A stretch of 64,000 nt of DNA from contig NC_091100.1 of assembly GCF_024713975.1 (NCBI RefSeq), positions 16,574,001 through 16,638,000 on the forward strand, read 5' to 3'. The DNA is from Paralichthys olivaceus. Taxonomy: Eukaryota; Chordata; Actinopteri; Pleuronectiformes; Paralichthyidae. The notes beneath the pieces are model-generated. The model searched no databases, had not been told where the DNA came from, and saw only the letters and a list, made by a program, of their open reading frames with translations. Of this stretch, positions 44,714-56,514 are shown one piece after another. Position 1 is the first letter of the stretch, and every line of letters starts with the position of its first letter. The position numbers and the translations under genes are program-made.

Positions 44714-46158
44714 TTATTCATACAAAACCTTGCAGTTCAGATTGCTCTTAATCCCTGCACTCTTCAAGACGTACACAACTTTACATGACGTTAGACCCAT
44801 ATATTCTATTTCAGTATCATCTTTAACTATCCCAGTTATGTTGAACATTTCATAAGGAGGGATGAGCACCTCTAGTTCTACCTCATAATCAAAAAATGTA
44901 TAATGTTTCAAAAAAGCACCTGAGCAGGTCTTGATTTTGAAGCAGGTGCCATTACCAAATTGTACCAGGTTTGGCCTGTAGGAGCTAGAGGCAAAGCCCC
45001 CAAATCGAATTATTTGGTTTATTTCACCAGTAAATGTTGTTTGGGTTCGTCTATAAGCAGTGTGGCAGTAATGGTTGTTATTCAGAATCTGTACAGCGGA
45101 TGTCAGCATGAAATGTAAATAGTGGAACTTAAATGAGGATCTATAGATGCTCTTTTGGTTACGGACATCATCATTGAACAATGAGTAAATCTCATCAGAT
45201 GTGTAAAGACAGATGGCATGCAGATGATCTTTGGTTAGACCCTCATCCTCTAGAAGAGCTAGTTTCTCCTCTGCACACTCTTCTGTGTTCTTCCAGGCAT
45301 TTGCAAATGTTTTGTTCACATAGTTTTCTTCAGGGAATTTGCTCTTGGCAATTTTCATCATTACTTCACTGCAGCCAAAGTACATGTCATCAACCGACTC
45401 TTCAACCATGTTCAATGGGATGCTTCTGTCATTGCCCAGGTCAACATCCTTCAGTATGATGTTGTCACGGCCCTGGTTGACCTCCATTGGTACAGACTTG
45501 ATACGGATCTAAAGTAAAACAAGTGAAAAAGGGAAAGGTGATTTAACAGAGTAGAAATGTACTTATTATTTCCATATTTTCATAATTATTTTGAGTGTCC
45601 ATATCACTTGTTTAGTAAAAAACACTGAAGCTCTAGTATGTAAGCTAAAATTTGCACAATGCAACTATTTATTTTTCTTAATTTGTGGCAACAATCACTG
45701 GTTGGATCATTTTCATATGCAATATATGTTTTAATAACTTTAACACTGTGAACTTCAGTATATAAATCAGCCAGTTGTAGCAGCAGAGCCTTGGGTTTGC
45801 ATCCTGATTCCCAACTGTGTGTTAGGTTTAGACGACTAAAAGCACTTGGGTTCTGTTATGTAAAGATTGTAGTTTTGGTTAACAAAAGAAATGTTGTCTG
45901 AAACCCCTAAGAAATCTTTCTGTATGAAACCAGACCACAGTCTTTGACAAACTTTAACCAATGAACTACCTATGTCTATGCATGTAAATATTTTATGACA
46001 TTGTTTTCTCCTGACCATATTTAGTGTTGCATGTCAGTTGTATATAAATGTAAATTCTATGAGATAACATGGGTTCCACTCACCCTCATGGAGTCTACAT
46101 GGTTCCAGTAAAGCAACCCACACAGTGACGCAAAGATCAGCATGTTACACTTCATCAT
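44714..46158 (-). CDS. Secreted arginine-specific ecto-ADP-ribosyltransferase, ART B
   Basis: Same predicted role and plan as ART A. The signal exon 46084-46158 (25 codons, MMKCNMLIFASLCGLLYWNH, donor AGG/GTGAGT) joins in phase 0 to 44714-45508 (acceptor TTTACTTTAG); 289 aa. The catalytic exon shows ESVDDMYFGC, TAYRRTQTTF (NAD-binding Arg), IRFGGFASSS (Ser) and ELEVLIPPYEMF (ExE), and ends at NLNCKVLYE. No GPI-type tail, so it is probably secreted. A 5' noncoding exon probably ends at 46488 (CTG/GTGAGT). The relic at 42869 is its closest relative in this window. Compared with ART A it has a long acidic stretch after the signal peptide (QGRDNIILKDVDLGNDRS). Confidence 0.9.
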
Positions 46159-47014
46159 TGTGGTCAGAACAAGTATTTCTAAATTACAGACAGACACAAA
46201 ACAAGTCAACAACAATCAACTGGATCACATTGTATACCATTATCACAGCAACTGTATATTTACTTCTGCCAAGGAAGTTTTTTCCTGCTGTTTTTCTGTT
46301 AGCAGGATTATGCAGAAATAACAAAATTGATATTATTGAAACTTAGTAAAACGGTGTGGTAGGAGCGAAGGAAAAGCCATTAAGTTGTATTATAGTTATA
46401 AATTAATTGAAATGGTAAATGGAAAGACATTGAAAATCTTTCTGCAATTAACAAAGTAAGTGTTCTCAGAAGTTGATTTCAACTCACCAGTCTTTTGAAT
46501 GTTGAGCACTATGTGAGCCCCTCAGGTCAAAGATGTGTCAAGCAGCCCAAAGCTTGTGCTCCAGGTGCCCATGTTCCACTTTATATTTGCGTTGTCCTTA
46601 TGGTGAAACATATCATTAGACCCCTCCCAGATCTACATGTGTTAAGTTTGTGGGTGAAAAGGATGAATAAGTGTTTGTGGTTTTGTGTATTTACCTGATA
46701 AGCGAAACATTTTTTAGTTAGTGTTAAAAAAACCACAGCCTGAAAGATGAAGACAAATAACACAATCATCCACAAATTATTTTTAAAGCAGATACTTTGT
46801 TGTATGCTTCAATATGTCATTTTATTTCATAATAGTGAAAAGGGGGAAAAATGTTTGATTCTGTAAGTCACACTCAGATGTTTTTCATAAGCAGTTAATT
46901 CAGAATGTCTGCTCTGCATGATCACATGGATTTGCTGAATCAACCTGTCCTCCACAAACAGCTTCACACATTTTCAGTCTCTCACATACCCTGACCACAC
47001 CAACAGGTTTCTTC

Positions 47015-47110
47015 AGCTTGGCGTCGCCCTTTGTGGTCACAAAAGATAGTGTGCAACATGTCTGCTCTTTTTATCTGTCTTCTGCGTGAGAACATTTTCC
47101 TTTCAAAGCC
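47015..47110. repeat. Duplicated ART-upstream segment (copy 2)
   Basis: Partner of 44240-44340; see that entry. It lies about 0.9 kb upstream of the ART B start codon. Confidence 0.45.
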
Positions 47111-48827
47111 AACTGTGCATTTCCTACATGCACTTACTGTGTACTTATTGTCGAGGTAACACTGAGTGTCTAAACTACAGAGGATCAAATTCATAATATC
47201 TTGAGAGTATAAGATGAATTCAAAGTCAACTGTCCCAAAGTTTAATTAGTTGATTAAGAATTTGAAAGAACAAAGCAATGAGAGAAGAAAGTTTATCCCA
47301 CTTTGCAAAGGGAAAGTTTGTCTTTTTTGCCATACTTGATTGTGTAGAATGAGACTTTGCAAATGAAGTCAAAAAATATACATCACTTTTCACAGTGTAA
47401 TCTGCAAGCATTATAGTTTAATGTAACAGTCTATAGTGCAGAATGAAGTTAGAAAACCTTGTATTCATCCTCTCTGGTTTATCTGCAATTAAGATTTAGT
47501 TGTGAATGTTTTTCATAAAATGAAACTGTATGTTTTTTATGTCTGTTCATGTGTGTTGTTTTTATATAAGTCTGAGTACTTTACTAAACTGGTGTTATTT
47601 TTTCATACATAGCTTGTCTGTTCAGCAGAATCTTTCAAAATAAAAGCTGTGTAATTCAGCTCGATATAAAAGATTACACTCACAAAACTTTCTTTAAAGT
47701 GAAAGGATTATCTGAGTATTGTTGTCATGACGAATATCAGCACCCCAACACAAATTAATGTCTATGTCAGTCCAATACAGTGAAATGTTGCTTTAGTTTA
47801 TCTGAAGAAGTAGAAGAAGACCCAACTCAGGCTGCATACTGACACTCCCCGCCCCCACTGTCTGCTACAGAGTGCTAGTCGGCTGTTTCATCAACACTAT
47901 GAGTGCTCTGTGGCTGTTCAATGTGGTTGGAAATATGTTTTTTACCAGAACAACACCTCCTCTTTCTTCAGTGGGTTTATCTTTCAGCTCGAATGCACTC
48001 ATTGACCACAATGTGCTGACCATTCCCCTGTTGATGCAGTGTGCATACAGCCAGAGAGCAGCTGCAAAAATATTCATACACACGCACTCTACGACTACTT
48101 CTATTACAATATGTCAAGCTTACATCTTTGACTCTCAACATTAAAGCTGATACATACAATAGTTTTTGTAAAGTTGAAATATTTGCCACCACTCCAACAC
48201 ATGCCAGTTTTTTTTAAACACAAACAAAGAAAACAAAACTAAAATGTTTAATGCCAGCGAGCAATGTTTGTAAATCTTTGACCGGGTAGGACAGTCTGAA
48301 CTGTGGATTTTGCTGCATGAGCCTGAATTTAGGCGACATTTAACAAAGACCAATGTCCCAGACTTTATCACAGTCTAGACTTAGATACTCTGATATCCAC
48401 CATATCATTTTAAAGAAGAATAATCACGATTTGTACGATCATTGTGGAGGATGTAGTGTCACGGTGGACAAAAAAGAAAAGCGTAGCTTTTTAACTGGAT
48501 ATGCAAAGATAATAGACCAACATCTGTTCATTCATCGTTTTAGTATTCCAAGTTTGATTAAATGTTATAAGTCAGTAATGGTTGATCCACTTGTGTTATA
48601 TGTTAGTTTCTCATGTATCCCTTGGTAAGTGGCATTGACACCCAATATAATATAAGTGCACTCATTCATTTTGATTAAGACAAACCAAGATTGTTATCTA
48701 CCTCACTATTATACTGAAAAAGCCCCAAAGACATTATATGAAAACCACCTCAAACAACATAATGGTGGATAAAGCTCTGCTGTTCACAAAGGAAAAAAAA
48801 ACAAAACACCCAATGCTGTTTCACCAA
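47111..48827. other. Spacer between ART B and ART C, no feature seen
   Basis: AT-rich. Open frames of 60-91 codons exist on both strands, but none has recognisable domains or a splice context. Confidence 0.5.
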
Positions 48828-48833
48828 TTTATT
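48828..48833 (-). terminator. Poly(A) signal for ART C
   Basis: TTTATT on the plus strand, about 230 bases beyond the ART C stop. Confidence 0.45.
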
Positions 48834-49059
48834 GAATCCAAGTAGAAAAATACTAATGTTGAAAAGCTGATGAAAGCAAACACGTTTAAGCACATGCATG
48901 TGGTTGAACAAATTGTTGCAGAAGCATGCGGACTCCAGCATAAGGTGAGCGGTTGAGGTGAATGCATAGACATACTGTAATGAGCTTGGATTTTTGAAGA
49001 ATCATTCGGTTTGCTACACAAGACTAAATGCTCACTTTGCTCCACCTGGTCTTTCTTGC

Positions 49060-50192
49060 CTATGCATTTTTGCAGTTCAGATTGCTGTGAAATCGTACAC
49101 TCTTTAGGATATACACGTTCTCACAGTCAGGCAGCTTTCTATAATTTTTCTTAATTTTCTTGGTTATTTGAAAGATCTCATAAGGGGGGATAAGCACCTC
49201 TTCCTCAAAACTAAAGACTGAATACTTCTTCAAGGGAGCACCATAACAGGTCCTGATTTGAAAGCATGTCTTGTTTCCAAAAACTTTCAGGTTTGGACTT
49301 GCGGAGGTGGAGCTAAAAGAACCAAAGCGAATTTTCTGTTTGACTTCCCCAGTGAACACAGCCGTAGTTTTGCGGTAAGTGGTCTTACAGCCTGTTCTTT
49401 CACCAAGGATCTGTACGGCAGTTGTCAGCCAGAAATGTAAAAAGTGAAACGGAAAGGAGGTGCCATATATTGCTCTGTTTGTTCGGACTGCATCGTTGAA
49501 TGTCATGTAAAACTTTTCATAATTAGATGTAAAAACACAGATTGCTTGAATGTGATTCTTGGTCAAATTCCCATATTTGTTATTTTTAGCTCGGAATTTA
49601 ACAGTTGCACATTCATTTGCTTTTTCCCAGACATCTGCAAATATCCCCTTGTTCTCTTTTTCAAAGTATTTGGTGTTGACGATTCGCTCCATCCTCGACC
49701 TGCAGCCAGAGTACATGTCATCAACAGAATCTGGAGACATGTTCAATGGAATGGACAGGATGGCATCTTGTAAAGTGATGATGGTGATCTTCAGGGGAAA
49801 GAAAAAGATGAGAAGAAAAGTTACGAGTTAGATGTAATACAAACCATTGTGCTGTGGTGTAAGAAGTCTTCAGATAGCTTACTTAAGGGGAAATAAGATT
49901 TCCTCAGTTACAACAATAAAGTTCAGTCAAACAAGTGTAAAAGTAAAGTATCATCTCCAGCTTTGTGGACAAGTGTCTCAAAATCTGGCCTAATTTAAAA
50001 CTTTTAATGATGAAGATGTATTAAAGTACATAATCTCTGTACATTCTGTTACAATAAATAGTAATTTAACCCCACTCACAATATGTTGCCAGCCAAACTG
50101 TGGTATGAACCACTTACCGTCTTGGAGGCTACAAGGAGCATCCAGCAAAGGAGCAAATGCAGTGGAACAGAAATAAGCATTTTACTCGCCAT
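49060..50192 (-). CDS. Secreted arginine-specific ecto-ADP-ribosyltransferase, ART C
   Basis: Third intact member. The signal exon 50118-50192 (25 codons, MASKMLISVPLHLLLCWMLL, donor ACG/GTAAGT) joins in phase 0 to 49060-49788 (acceptor CCCTGAAG); 267 aa. Motifs: DSVDDMYSGCRSRM, TTYRKTTAVF (Arg), IRFGSFSSTS (Ser), SFEEEVLIPPYEIF (ExE) and a C-terminus SNLNCKNA without a hydrophobic tail. A 5' noncoding exon probably ends near 50313 (AAG/GTGAGT). The signal exon is exactly as long as in ART B, which supports a recent common origin for B and C. The start codon was chosen as the first ATG giving a signal peptide. Confidence 0.9.
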
Positions 50193-50349
50193 CACTGCAA
50201 TCAGACAAAATTTGATAATGTACAGGTACAGGCTAATACATAATGTGTCTGGACAGGGGTTGTATTAAATATTTATATATGATCGAGAAAAAAAATGTAA
50301 TCAACTCACCTTTCAGAGGAGAATGTGTCTGATCAAAGTTATGAGGGAA

Positions 50350-51480
50350 CAATGCACAATGCTTTGAGATTTCCTGGATACACATACGAAAACCCCCTCT
50401 CACACGTCACACACGTTTGTGGTGTTATTGTGATGGTCGGTTTTTGGTTTTAGAAATGCATGTCTGCTTGTCTCAAGGGACGTGTGGTTTTTTATTTTCA
50501 CATACAAAGGACAGACCTGCTCAAGTGAACCGAAACTCAGTTTGTGAACATAACACTGATCAACAGCAGTGTATCAATCAATTAGATCAGTTTGATCAGA
50601 GGAAAATCAGACAGCCTGTAATCCATGTTCATTTTAATGCCAGTTTCCTTTTTGTGTTTTCAAACAGTTTGTAAAAATTTCAACAATGCAACATTTGTTT
50701 ATTCAAGTTAATTTGTTTCTGTCATTAACAAAAGGAACAAGGGATCCAAAAGTTCCTCCAGGTAAAACTGTGGAACATGTAACGTTGACCAGCAGCATAT
50801 GTGATAAAGTAAGGGATCATCATTCATTCATCAAGAAAAGAAGATGCACAGCATTTATATTTGATGTCTAGGTTCTGGTTCAGACATAACCTGAAGGCCA
50901 ACAAAGCTTATCTTGCTTGGAAGGGTAATTCTAGGGATTCAGTTAGTTAGTGTCATCGACTGTAAGTAAAGATGGATGATGCCTCCCCACCTTAATGTTG
51001 TACAGTAGCAATCAGTGGGTGGAGCCATGGTGGCGAGGTCCCGCTGTCAATCATTACATCTCACCCCATTTGTAAGAAAAATATGCACTTGAACAAACAT
51101 TGCTGTGGGTTAGAAACCATCTTTAAGAATTTTGAATGTTTAGTTTTGGTGCATGTCAAATACACCAACATGGTGGAGGCAGGGTTTATGACCTATGCTA
51201 TAGATGGCTATCGTAAAGCTTTCGCCTCACTTTGGGGGATCTGTCATGTTGTCCATCTTTATCTCTGCAGGGAAAAGCACAGGTATCACAAACATCATTA
51301 ACAAAGGCTCTGTTCTTTTCAAGAGAGCCACAGAGTGAAAGAGTCAACCCACAACCCTGAAAATCTCCATTTATTTAGCTATTTATAACTGCACTTTTCC
51401 CACTTTGATTGATGATGATTCAATAGCTCCCCAGCAGATGGCAGCATTATGCAACCGTTTGGCCCCTGTCTTTGAATCGT
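50350..51480. other. Spacer right of the ART cluster, no feature seen
   Basis: No supported exon on either strand. Confidence 0.5.
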
Positions 51481-51483
51481 GCT

Positions 51484-51530
51484 GTGTGTGTGTGTGTGTG
51501 TGTTTGTGTGTGTACGTGTATGTGTGTATG
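51484..51530. repeat. (GT)n microsatellite
   Basis: GT dinucleotide tract with a few substitutions. Confidence 0.85.
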
Positions 51531-51885
51531 AAAAGAAGGGAGTGGAGACAGTGCTTTGTGAGCTGATTAAAGACAGGGGGCAGAGGTTGATCTTTCAGGA
51601 CGTCAGGATAGAAAAATAAACAGAGATCGGAAGGAACAGACAATAGCTATCAGTCTCCTGCAGACCCAGTGGACAGATGAGAGCCAAGTTTGGGGTTTGT
51701 GAGAAGACAGGAGCAGAGAGAGAAGAGTGCAAGCAAACAGGGAATGTGAAGCTTGTGAGAGGATGAGGGATCGACTGAGTATAGATATTTGGCTTAGCTG
51801 TAGCATACCTTGGAGAGCATGAGAGGAACACAGGTCTGCAGCAAAGAGAGAGAGAGGTAGAATAAGAGAAGACCCAGCAGGGAGA

Positions 51886-51910
51886 ATGGGAGCTGTGCAA
51901 ACACAGCAAG
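51886..51910 (+). other. Weak candidate first coding exon
   Basis: GAGAATGGGAGCTGTGCAAA opens a frame MGAVQTQQ ending CAAG/GTAGGA, after 350 bases of GA-rich sequence that could be a 5' UTR. MG- would suit N-myristoylation. No confirmed next exon: 62449-62507 (after TCTGTTAG, ending GAA/GTAAGT) stays open in the right phase, but 10 kb away. Speculative. Confidence 0.15.
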
Positions 51911-52329
51911 GTAGGAGTGTGTGTGTATATGTGTGCGCTGGTGTAGTGTTCAGTTGACGAAAGAAAAGAAAAGAATGCAGCTAAAAAACAAAAAGTGAAG
52001 CTACTATTGGTGTCACATGAATGGCTGCTGCCGGCTCAGGGGGCGTTATCAGTGTGTGGTTACCGAGGCCCAAAGGTCAGTCCGAAGGCAGCGTCTAGAG
52101 CACAACTTGCTAAACACAGACAAGATCCTTTGTTAATCTCAAAAAGTTGTAATTAGCCCCCGCATATAATACTGACGTACGTTGGTTCTCTTAGACAACA
52201 GCCTCTTCATTTACTACTTTTCAACTCTCTGTGTGTACAGAGCCAGGGCTTTGGATTCAAAAATATTTTCCAATGCACTCACAAATCATACAGGTAGTGG
52301 ACCTCGAGGCGAGAATTTGAAAAAAAATT

Positions 52330-52700
52330 GCTTACCCCACCTTTAAGAGAGAGAGTAAGAGAAATTGTTTGGAAAGGAGAAAGAAGAAAGATAAAGAAAA
52401 TCAAGGGGGAGGAAAAGAAATGTGTGAGAAAGGGGAGGACTAATGAGGATTTGGTGTGAGTAATGAGGAAAAAGTGTAAAAGATGAAGAGGAGTTATAAA
52501 GGGAGGTGAATAAATCGTGTTTCAGGGAAAATTAGAGTTGGAGGGATGGAGACTGCAAAGAAAAGAAGAAAGGAAAGGACAGGTGATTGAAGACATCAGG
52601 ATGAGGTGTAATGGGGATGGGAAAAAGATGATAAACATTAGAAAGGGTTACACCAGGGTAAAGAAAAGAAAATGTACATGACATACAGGAAAGTGGAATT
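52330..52700. repeat. Purine-rich (GA/AAG) low-complexity tract
   Basis: Long run of GAAAGAAG/GGAGGA-type sequence on the plus strand, with almost no pyrimidine blocks. No gene is seen. Confidence 0.5.
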
Positions 52701-53629
52701 CGATTATTGGAGTCCAATGGCAACCTTTTTACAACTTGTTACTTATTCTTTTTCTCAGTTTGATGTTATATAGGTTTGTGAAATTATGAAAAGATTGTGG
52801 TTATACTTTGCATAAAAGGGACTGCAGCAGGTTGCAAACTCCTGTCCAGCATACGCACTGAATTTTGGCTTTAGACCAAAATCACATAGTGTGAAATCAT
52901 CCAATATGGTCACTAATCCTAAAATACTGGACTGAAATTCCAATCAGAGAGTTTTGTATAATTAGAAGTAATACAATTCACAGATTTCACTTTCTCTGGA
53001 GGAGGTATTTCACTGAGTTAGCTCTGGTGGATAAAGCCGGGATGGGAAAGGACATCCTGTCATAGAAAGTCACAGTCAAGGTCAAAGCCGGACACACACT
53101 AGGAAAACTATGGCTAGTGATAAGATATCTGCAGCTTCAGAATCATAACTGAAACAAAGTGGTTTACTGATTGTTTTCACCTCTGATCGGAAGCATGAAC
53201 AAACTGAAAGAGATGATGGTTGAGGAGGAGGGGCAGGTAATGTGGAAGGAATGCAGTGCTGGGTGAATAAAGAAGGGTGCAAACAAACCAACGCATTACA
53301 TAGGAGATGTGTATGAAAGAGATGACTGTGAGTCGCCATCTGCTGAGGATGGCTGGATGGGGCTGGAAGATGAATATTTTTAAATATATCTGGAATGGAT
53401 GTGCCCCAGATGATATCAGCAAGGATTAAAAGGAAGGGAGCACAGGGAGACGTATAGTGGAGAAAGAAAGATGCAGACATGCTGATGTGAGAAGGCAGCA
53501 TTCAGTTTTTAGATAAACTGTTGTTCTTTATCCCTCTGCTGGTTAACAGCTGGTGGCCAGAGCCACTATGTTTTCAGATTGTCAGCCCATCTGTACGTAC
53601 AGCCATCCGTCAATAGGTACGTACGTTTG

Positions 53630-54200
53630 TCCGTCCATCTCATTCTTGTGAATGTGATATCTCAAGAGCGACTTAAGATAATTTCTTCAAATTTGGTTCA
53701 AAGATTCACGTGAACTCAAAGAAGAACCGATGAGAGTTTGTCGTTCAAAGGTCGAGATCACTTTGAACTCAAAAAGTACATTTCTTTGACGTCTGACTGT
53801 GATAGTCCGAAACAGCTTGAGGGAATCCTTTCACATTCGGTATAAACATTCACTTGGATTCAAGAAATAACTGATTTGATTTTGATAGCCAAAGGTCAAG
53901 GTGACCTCTCTAAATATGTCTTTGTTGTTCTTGAACATGATATCTCAAGATCAGGCTGAGAGATTGTTTTCAAATTATATAAAGAGATTCACTAGGACTC
54001 AAAGATGAACTGATTTTGGTGGTTGAAGGTCCAAAGGTCAAGGTCATGTGACCTCATGTTTTTGAGATTGCAATATATCAGGAATGCCCAAAGGGAATTT
54101 CATCACATCAGGCACAAACACTCACTTGGTCTTCAGGATGACCTGATAAGAATTTGACAGTCAAAGGTCAAGGTGACGTGACCTTAAATGAATAAGAAAA
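53630..54200. repeat. Tandem fish repeat with AGGTCA half-sites
   Basis: CAAAGGTC-type cores occur at 53746, 53890, 54032 and 54162, so the unit is about 130-144 bases. Each core is followed by TCA/GACCT-like sequence (CAAAGGTCAAGGTGACCT at 53890). Related single-unit sequence is at 32330-32640. Confidence 0.65.
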
Positions 54201-54780
54201 AAAAAGTATAGATGGAAAACTGCAGTGGTTGGTGGAAGCATTCCACTGCAGTGCTGTATTTCATTTTTTTGAAAATCTATAACATGTTTGCTGTGTATAT
54301 TAAAGTTGCAGTGCATTGTGATTAGATTTTGATGTAGCTGTAGTTAGATTGAGAGTTTCAGTGACTTCCCTGAAGACATCATCATGGCAATGCAATAAGA
54401 GGCATGGGGCTGGAGCCAAAATAAGGTCAGGAGAGAAGTAAAAAAGGATGTTGGGATGGACAGGAGATCTAAGGATGGAGGGAGGAAAAATGAAAAAATA
54501 GTGGAAGCAAGTGTTTTTCTGTCAGTGGATCAGATCCAGCAGATGAACTGAGAATAGAGGGATGAATGGGTGGGGAGAAAGGGCAGTGGAGAAAGAGGGC
54601 AATGAAAGAGGCCTATAGGTAATATGTGTCAGTGAGTTAGTGCAGCAGAAAGGATCCTCGTCAAGTGGGTCACAGAGGGCTGTAAAAACAGACATTAATC
54701 ATACCTGGCAGCACGGCATCGTATATGTGTGTGAGTGTGTACATTACTTTCCATTGTTTCTCTCTCTTTTACATAGTTTG

Positions 54781-54783
<3 letters not shown>

Positions 54784-54838
<55 letters not shown>
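54784..54838. repeat. (GT)n microsatellite
   Basis: Uninterrupted GT tract of about 27 units. Confidence 0.95.
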
Positions 54839-54839
<1 letters not shown>

Positions 54840-55611
54840 ATATTATACTAAGTCAAGCAGCATTGACAGGACACAGATGCTGCAGCAGGTGAGGACAGAT
54901 TGTTCCTTCTCCTTCTCTAATTCTTTTTTTTTCATCAGTGCAAACACTTCCCTCTATCTTCTCCTCCCACCCACACTTTTTCATGCTCTTTTGGAATATG
55001 ACTCATGCTATTTTGCAACATTAAGGAAACTGAATTAACCCTAAATTATAAATGCACATATTTATTATCATGAATACAACTGTGCAATGCCAAGCCCTTA
55101 GTCGCATACATTTAAAAGAATGAGGATGCATTTTTTCCATTCAGGGCTGAGGTCAATCCGTTTTTAATCAATGACTTTTATTCAAACATAAAAAAATTGT
55201 ATTACTAATCTGTCTCATTATCTGGACAAGCATCAACATTTAACAGGTTCTTCCCTGACACATACCATCCACCCATCAAGTTCAGTGTAGTGCTGCTAAC
55301 AAACAAACACAGATGGATCGCCTCCTTGGCAGGGCTAATCATCATGCACCCTTTAAATTAAAGTTAAAAGTAGTTGACCTCCTCCTGTAAAACCTACCCC
55401 CCCCCCATACAAAGCACCTTGAAGACTTTGACATCCAAGGTGAGAGTAATTGGGACGCTTGCATCACATTAACCCTTTTCCTCGTCTGCTTTTTGACTTC
55501 TGTCCCTCTGTCTCTTTGCCATTCTTTTACTCTCACTACTATGAGGTTGGACACAGCGGCAGCGGCAGGAGTCCCCAGTGCCGTGCTATCACTCTCACTT
55601 CCTGCTGCACT

Positions 55612-56501
55612 TCAAATGAACTGCTCTGAAGGTAGCAGTGGTCGGGAGTCAGCAGTCTGACGGAAGTTTCCCGAAATAATAATCAAGACACTGGAGTGTG
55701 TATGTGGTGTGTGGTCATGCTGGTTCATTTTTCCAAACACACAGGTACAGATTGATAGAACAGCAAGTGCAAACAGAAAAATACAGGTTTTGAGGCTGAT
55801 GAAAAATGACACCAGGACATGCCACAGACAGATGATGATTGACAGAACAAATAGATGAGACGTGGTTACAATAATTTCAAAACTCCTGAAAAAGCATGAG
55901 GTGTTTTGCTCCCACCAATAAAAGCGTGGTGGATGCTGACATATGACATAAGCCATGGTTCTAACTGCAATAGGCAAGAGTGTAAAAAAAAAACAGGAAT
56001 ACATTTTATAATCTTGAAGGTGAGATTCAGCAGAAAACAGCATCCCATCTCCAGTAATGCAGACCCAGTAGATTTGGCCTATTTACCCAAATGAAATTTC
56101 TCTGCTGGGTACAGACTCTGTGGGGAGATATTCTGAACCAGCAGGAAGTGGCAAATCTTACTGAACAGTCCTGACTCCTAAAATTGTTTGTGAGCACTCT
56201 GTCCAGGGAAAGCATGGACTCAATATACATAAACCCCGGGTCTCTCTTCCCCTTGGTATTCAGTAAATCATCAGGCTGGCATATAGTATTTGGGTGTTGC
56301 AATGAGCTCACCTTCTTCCTGGTGCCTCTTTAAATTTATCACACATTTGTGATTATATGGGTGTCTTTTTGACTTAAGTATAAAGGAAAACAGAAAAAAT
56401 AGAGTGGAGAGTTGTGCCAGTGAAATTATTATTGATGTGATATTGATGTTTTCTTTGTAAGGATTTGTTGCTTCATCATTTCCACATATCTTAAGGCACA
56501 A
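55612..56501 (-). other. Unidentified membrane-protein-like reading frames
   Basis: Two minus-strand frames: 56271-56501 has an extracellular-like start (YKENINITS), one hydrophobic helix (SIIISLAQLSTLFFLFSFIL) and a basic Tyr-containing tail; it has an internal GAAG/GTGAGC donor. 55612-56043 has three hydrophobic stretches (for example IIICLWHVLVSFFI and IFLFALAVLSICTCVFG), with an acceptor (CCTATTGCAG) inside it. I do not recognise a family. They may be chance AT-rich frames or fragments of a gene. Confidence 0.15.
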
Positions 56502-56514
56502 TGTACTTCAGTGC

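Noticed and set aside
53082-53501. 139-codon minus-strand frame rich in Pro/Ser/His
   Set aside because: Low-complexity composition and no splice partners.
54640-55038. 132-codon plus-strand frame
   Set aside because: Its middle is the (GT)n microsatellite translated as Cys-Val repeats.
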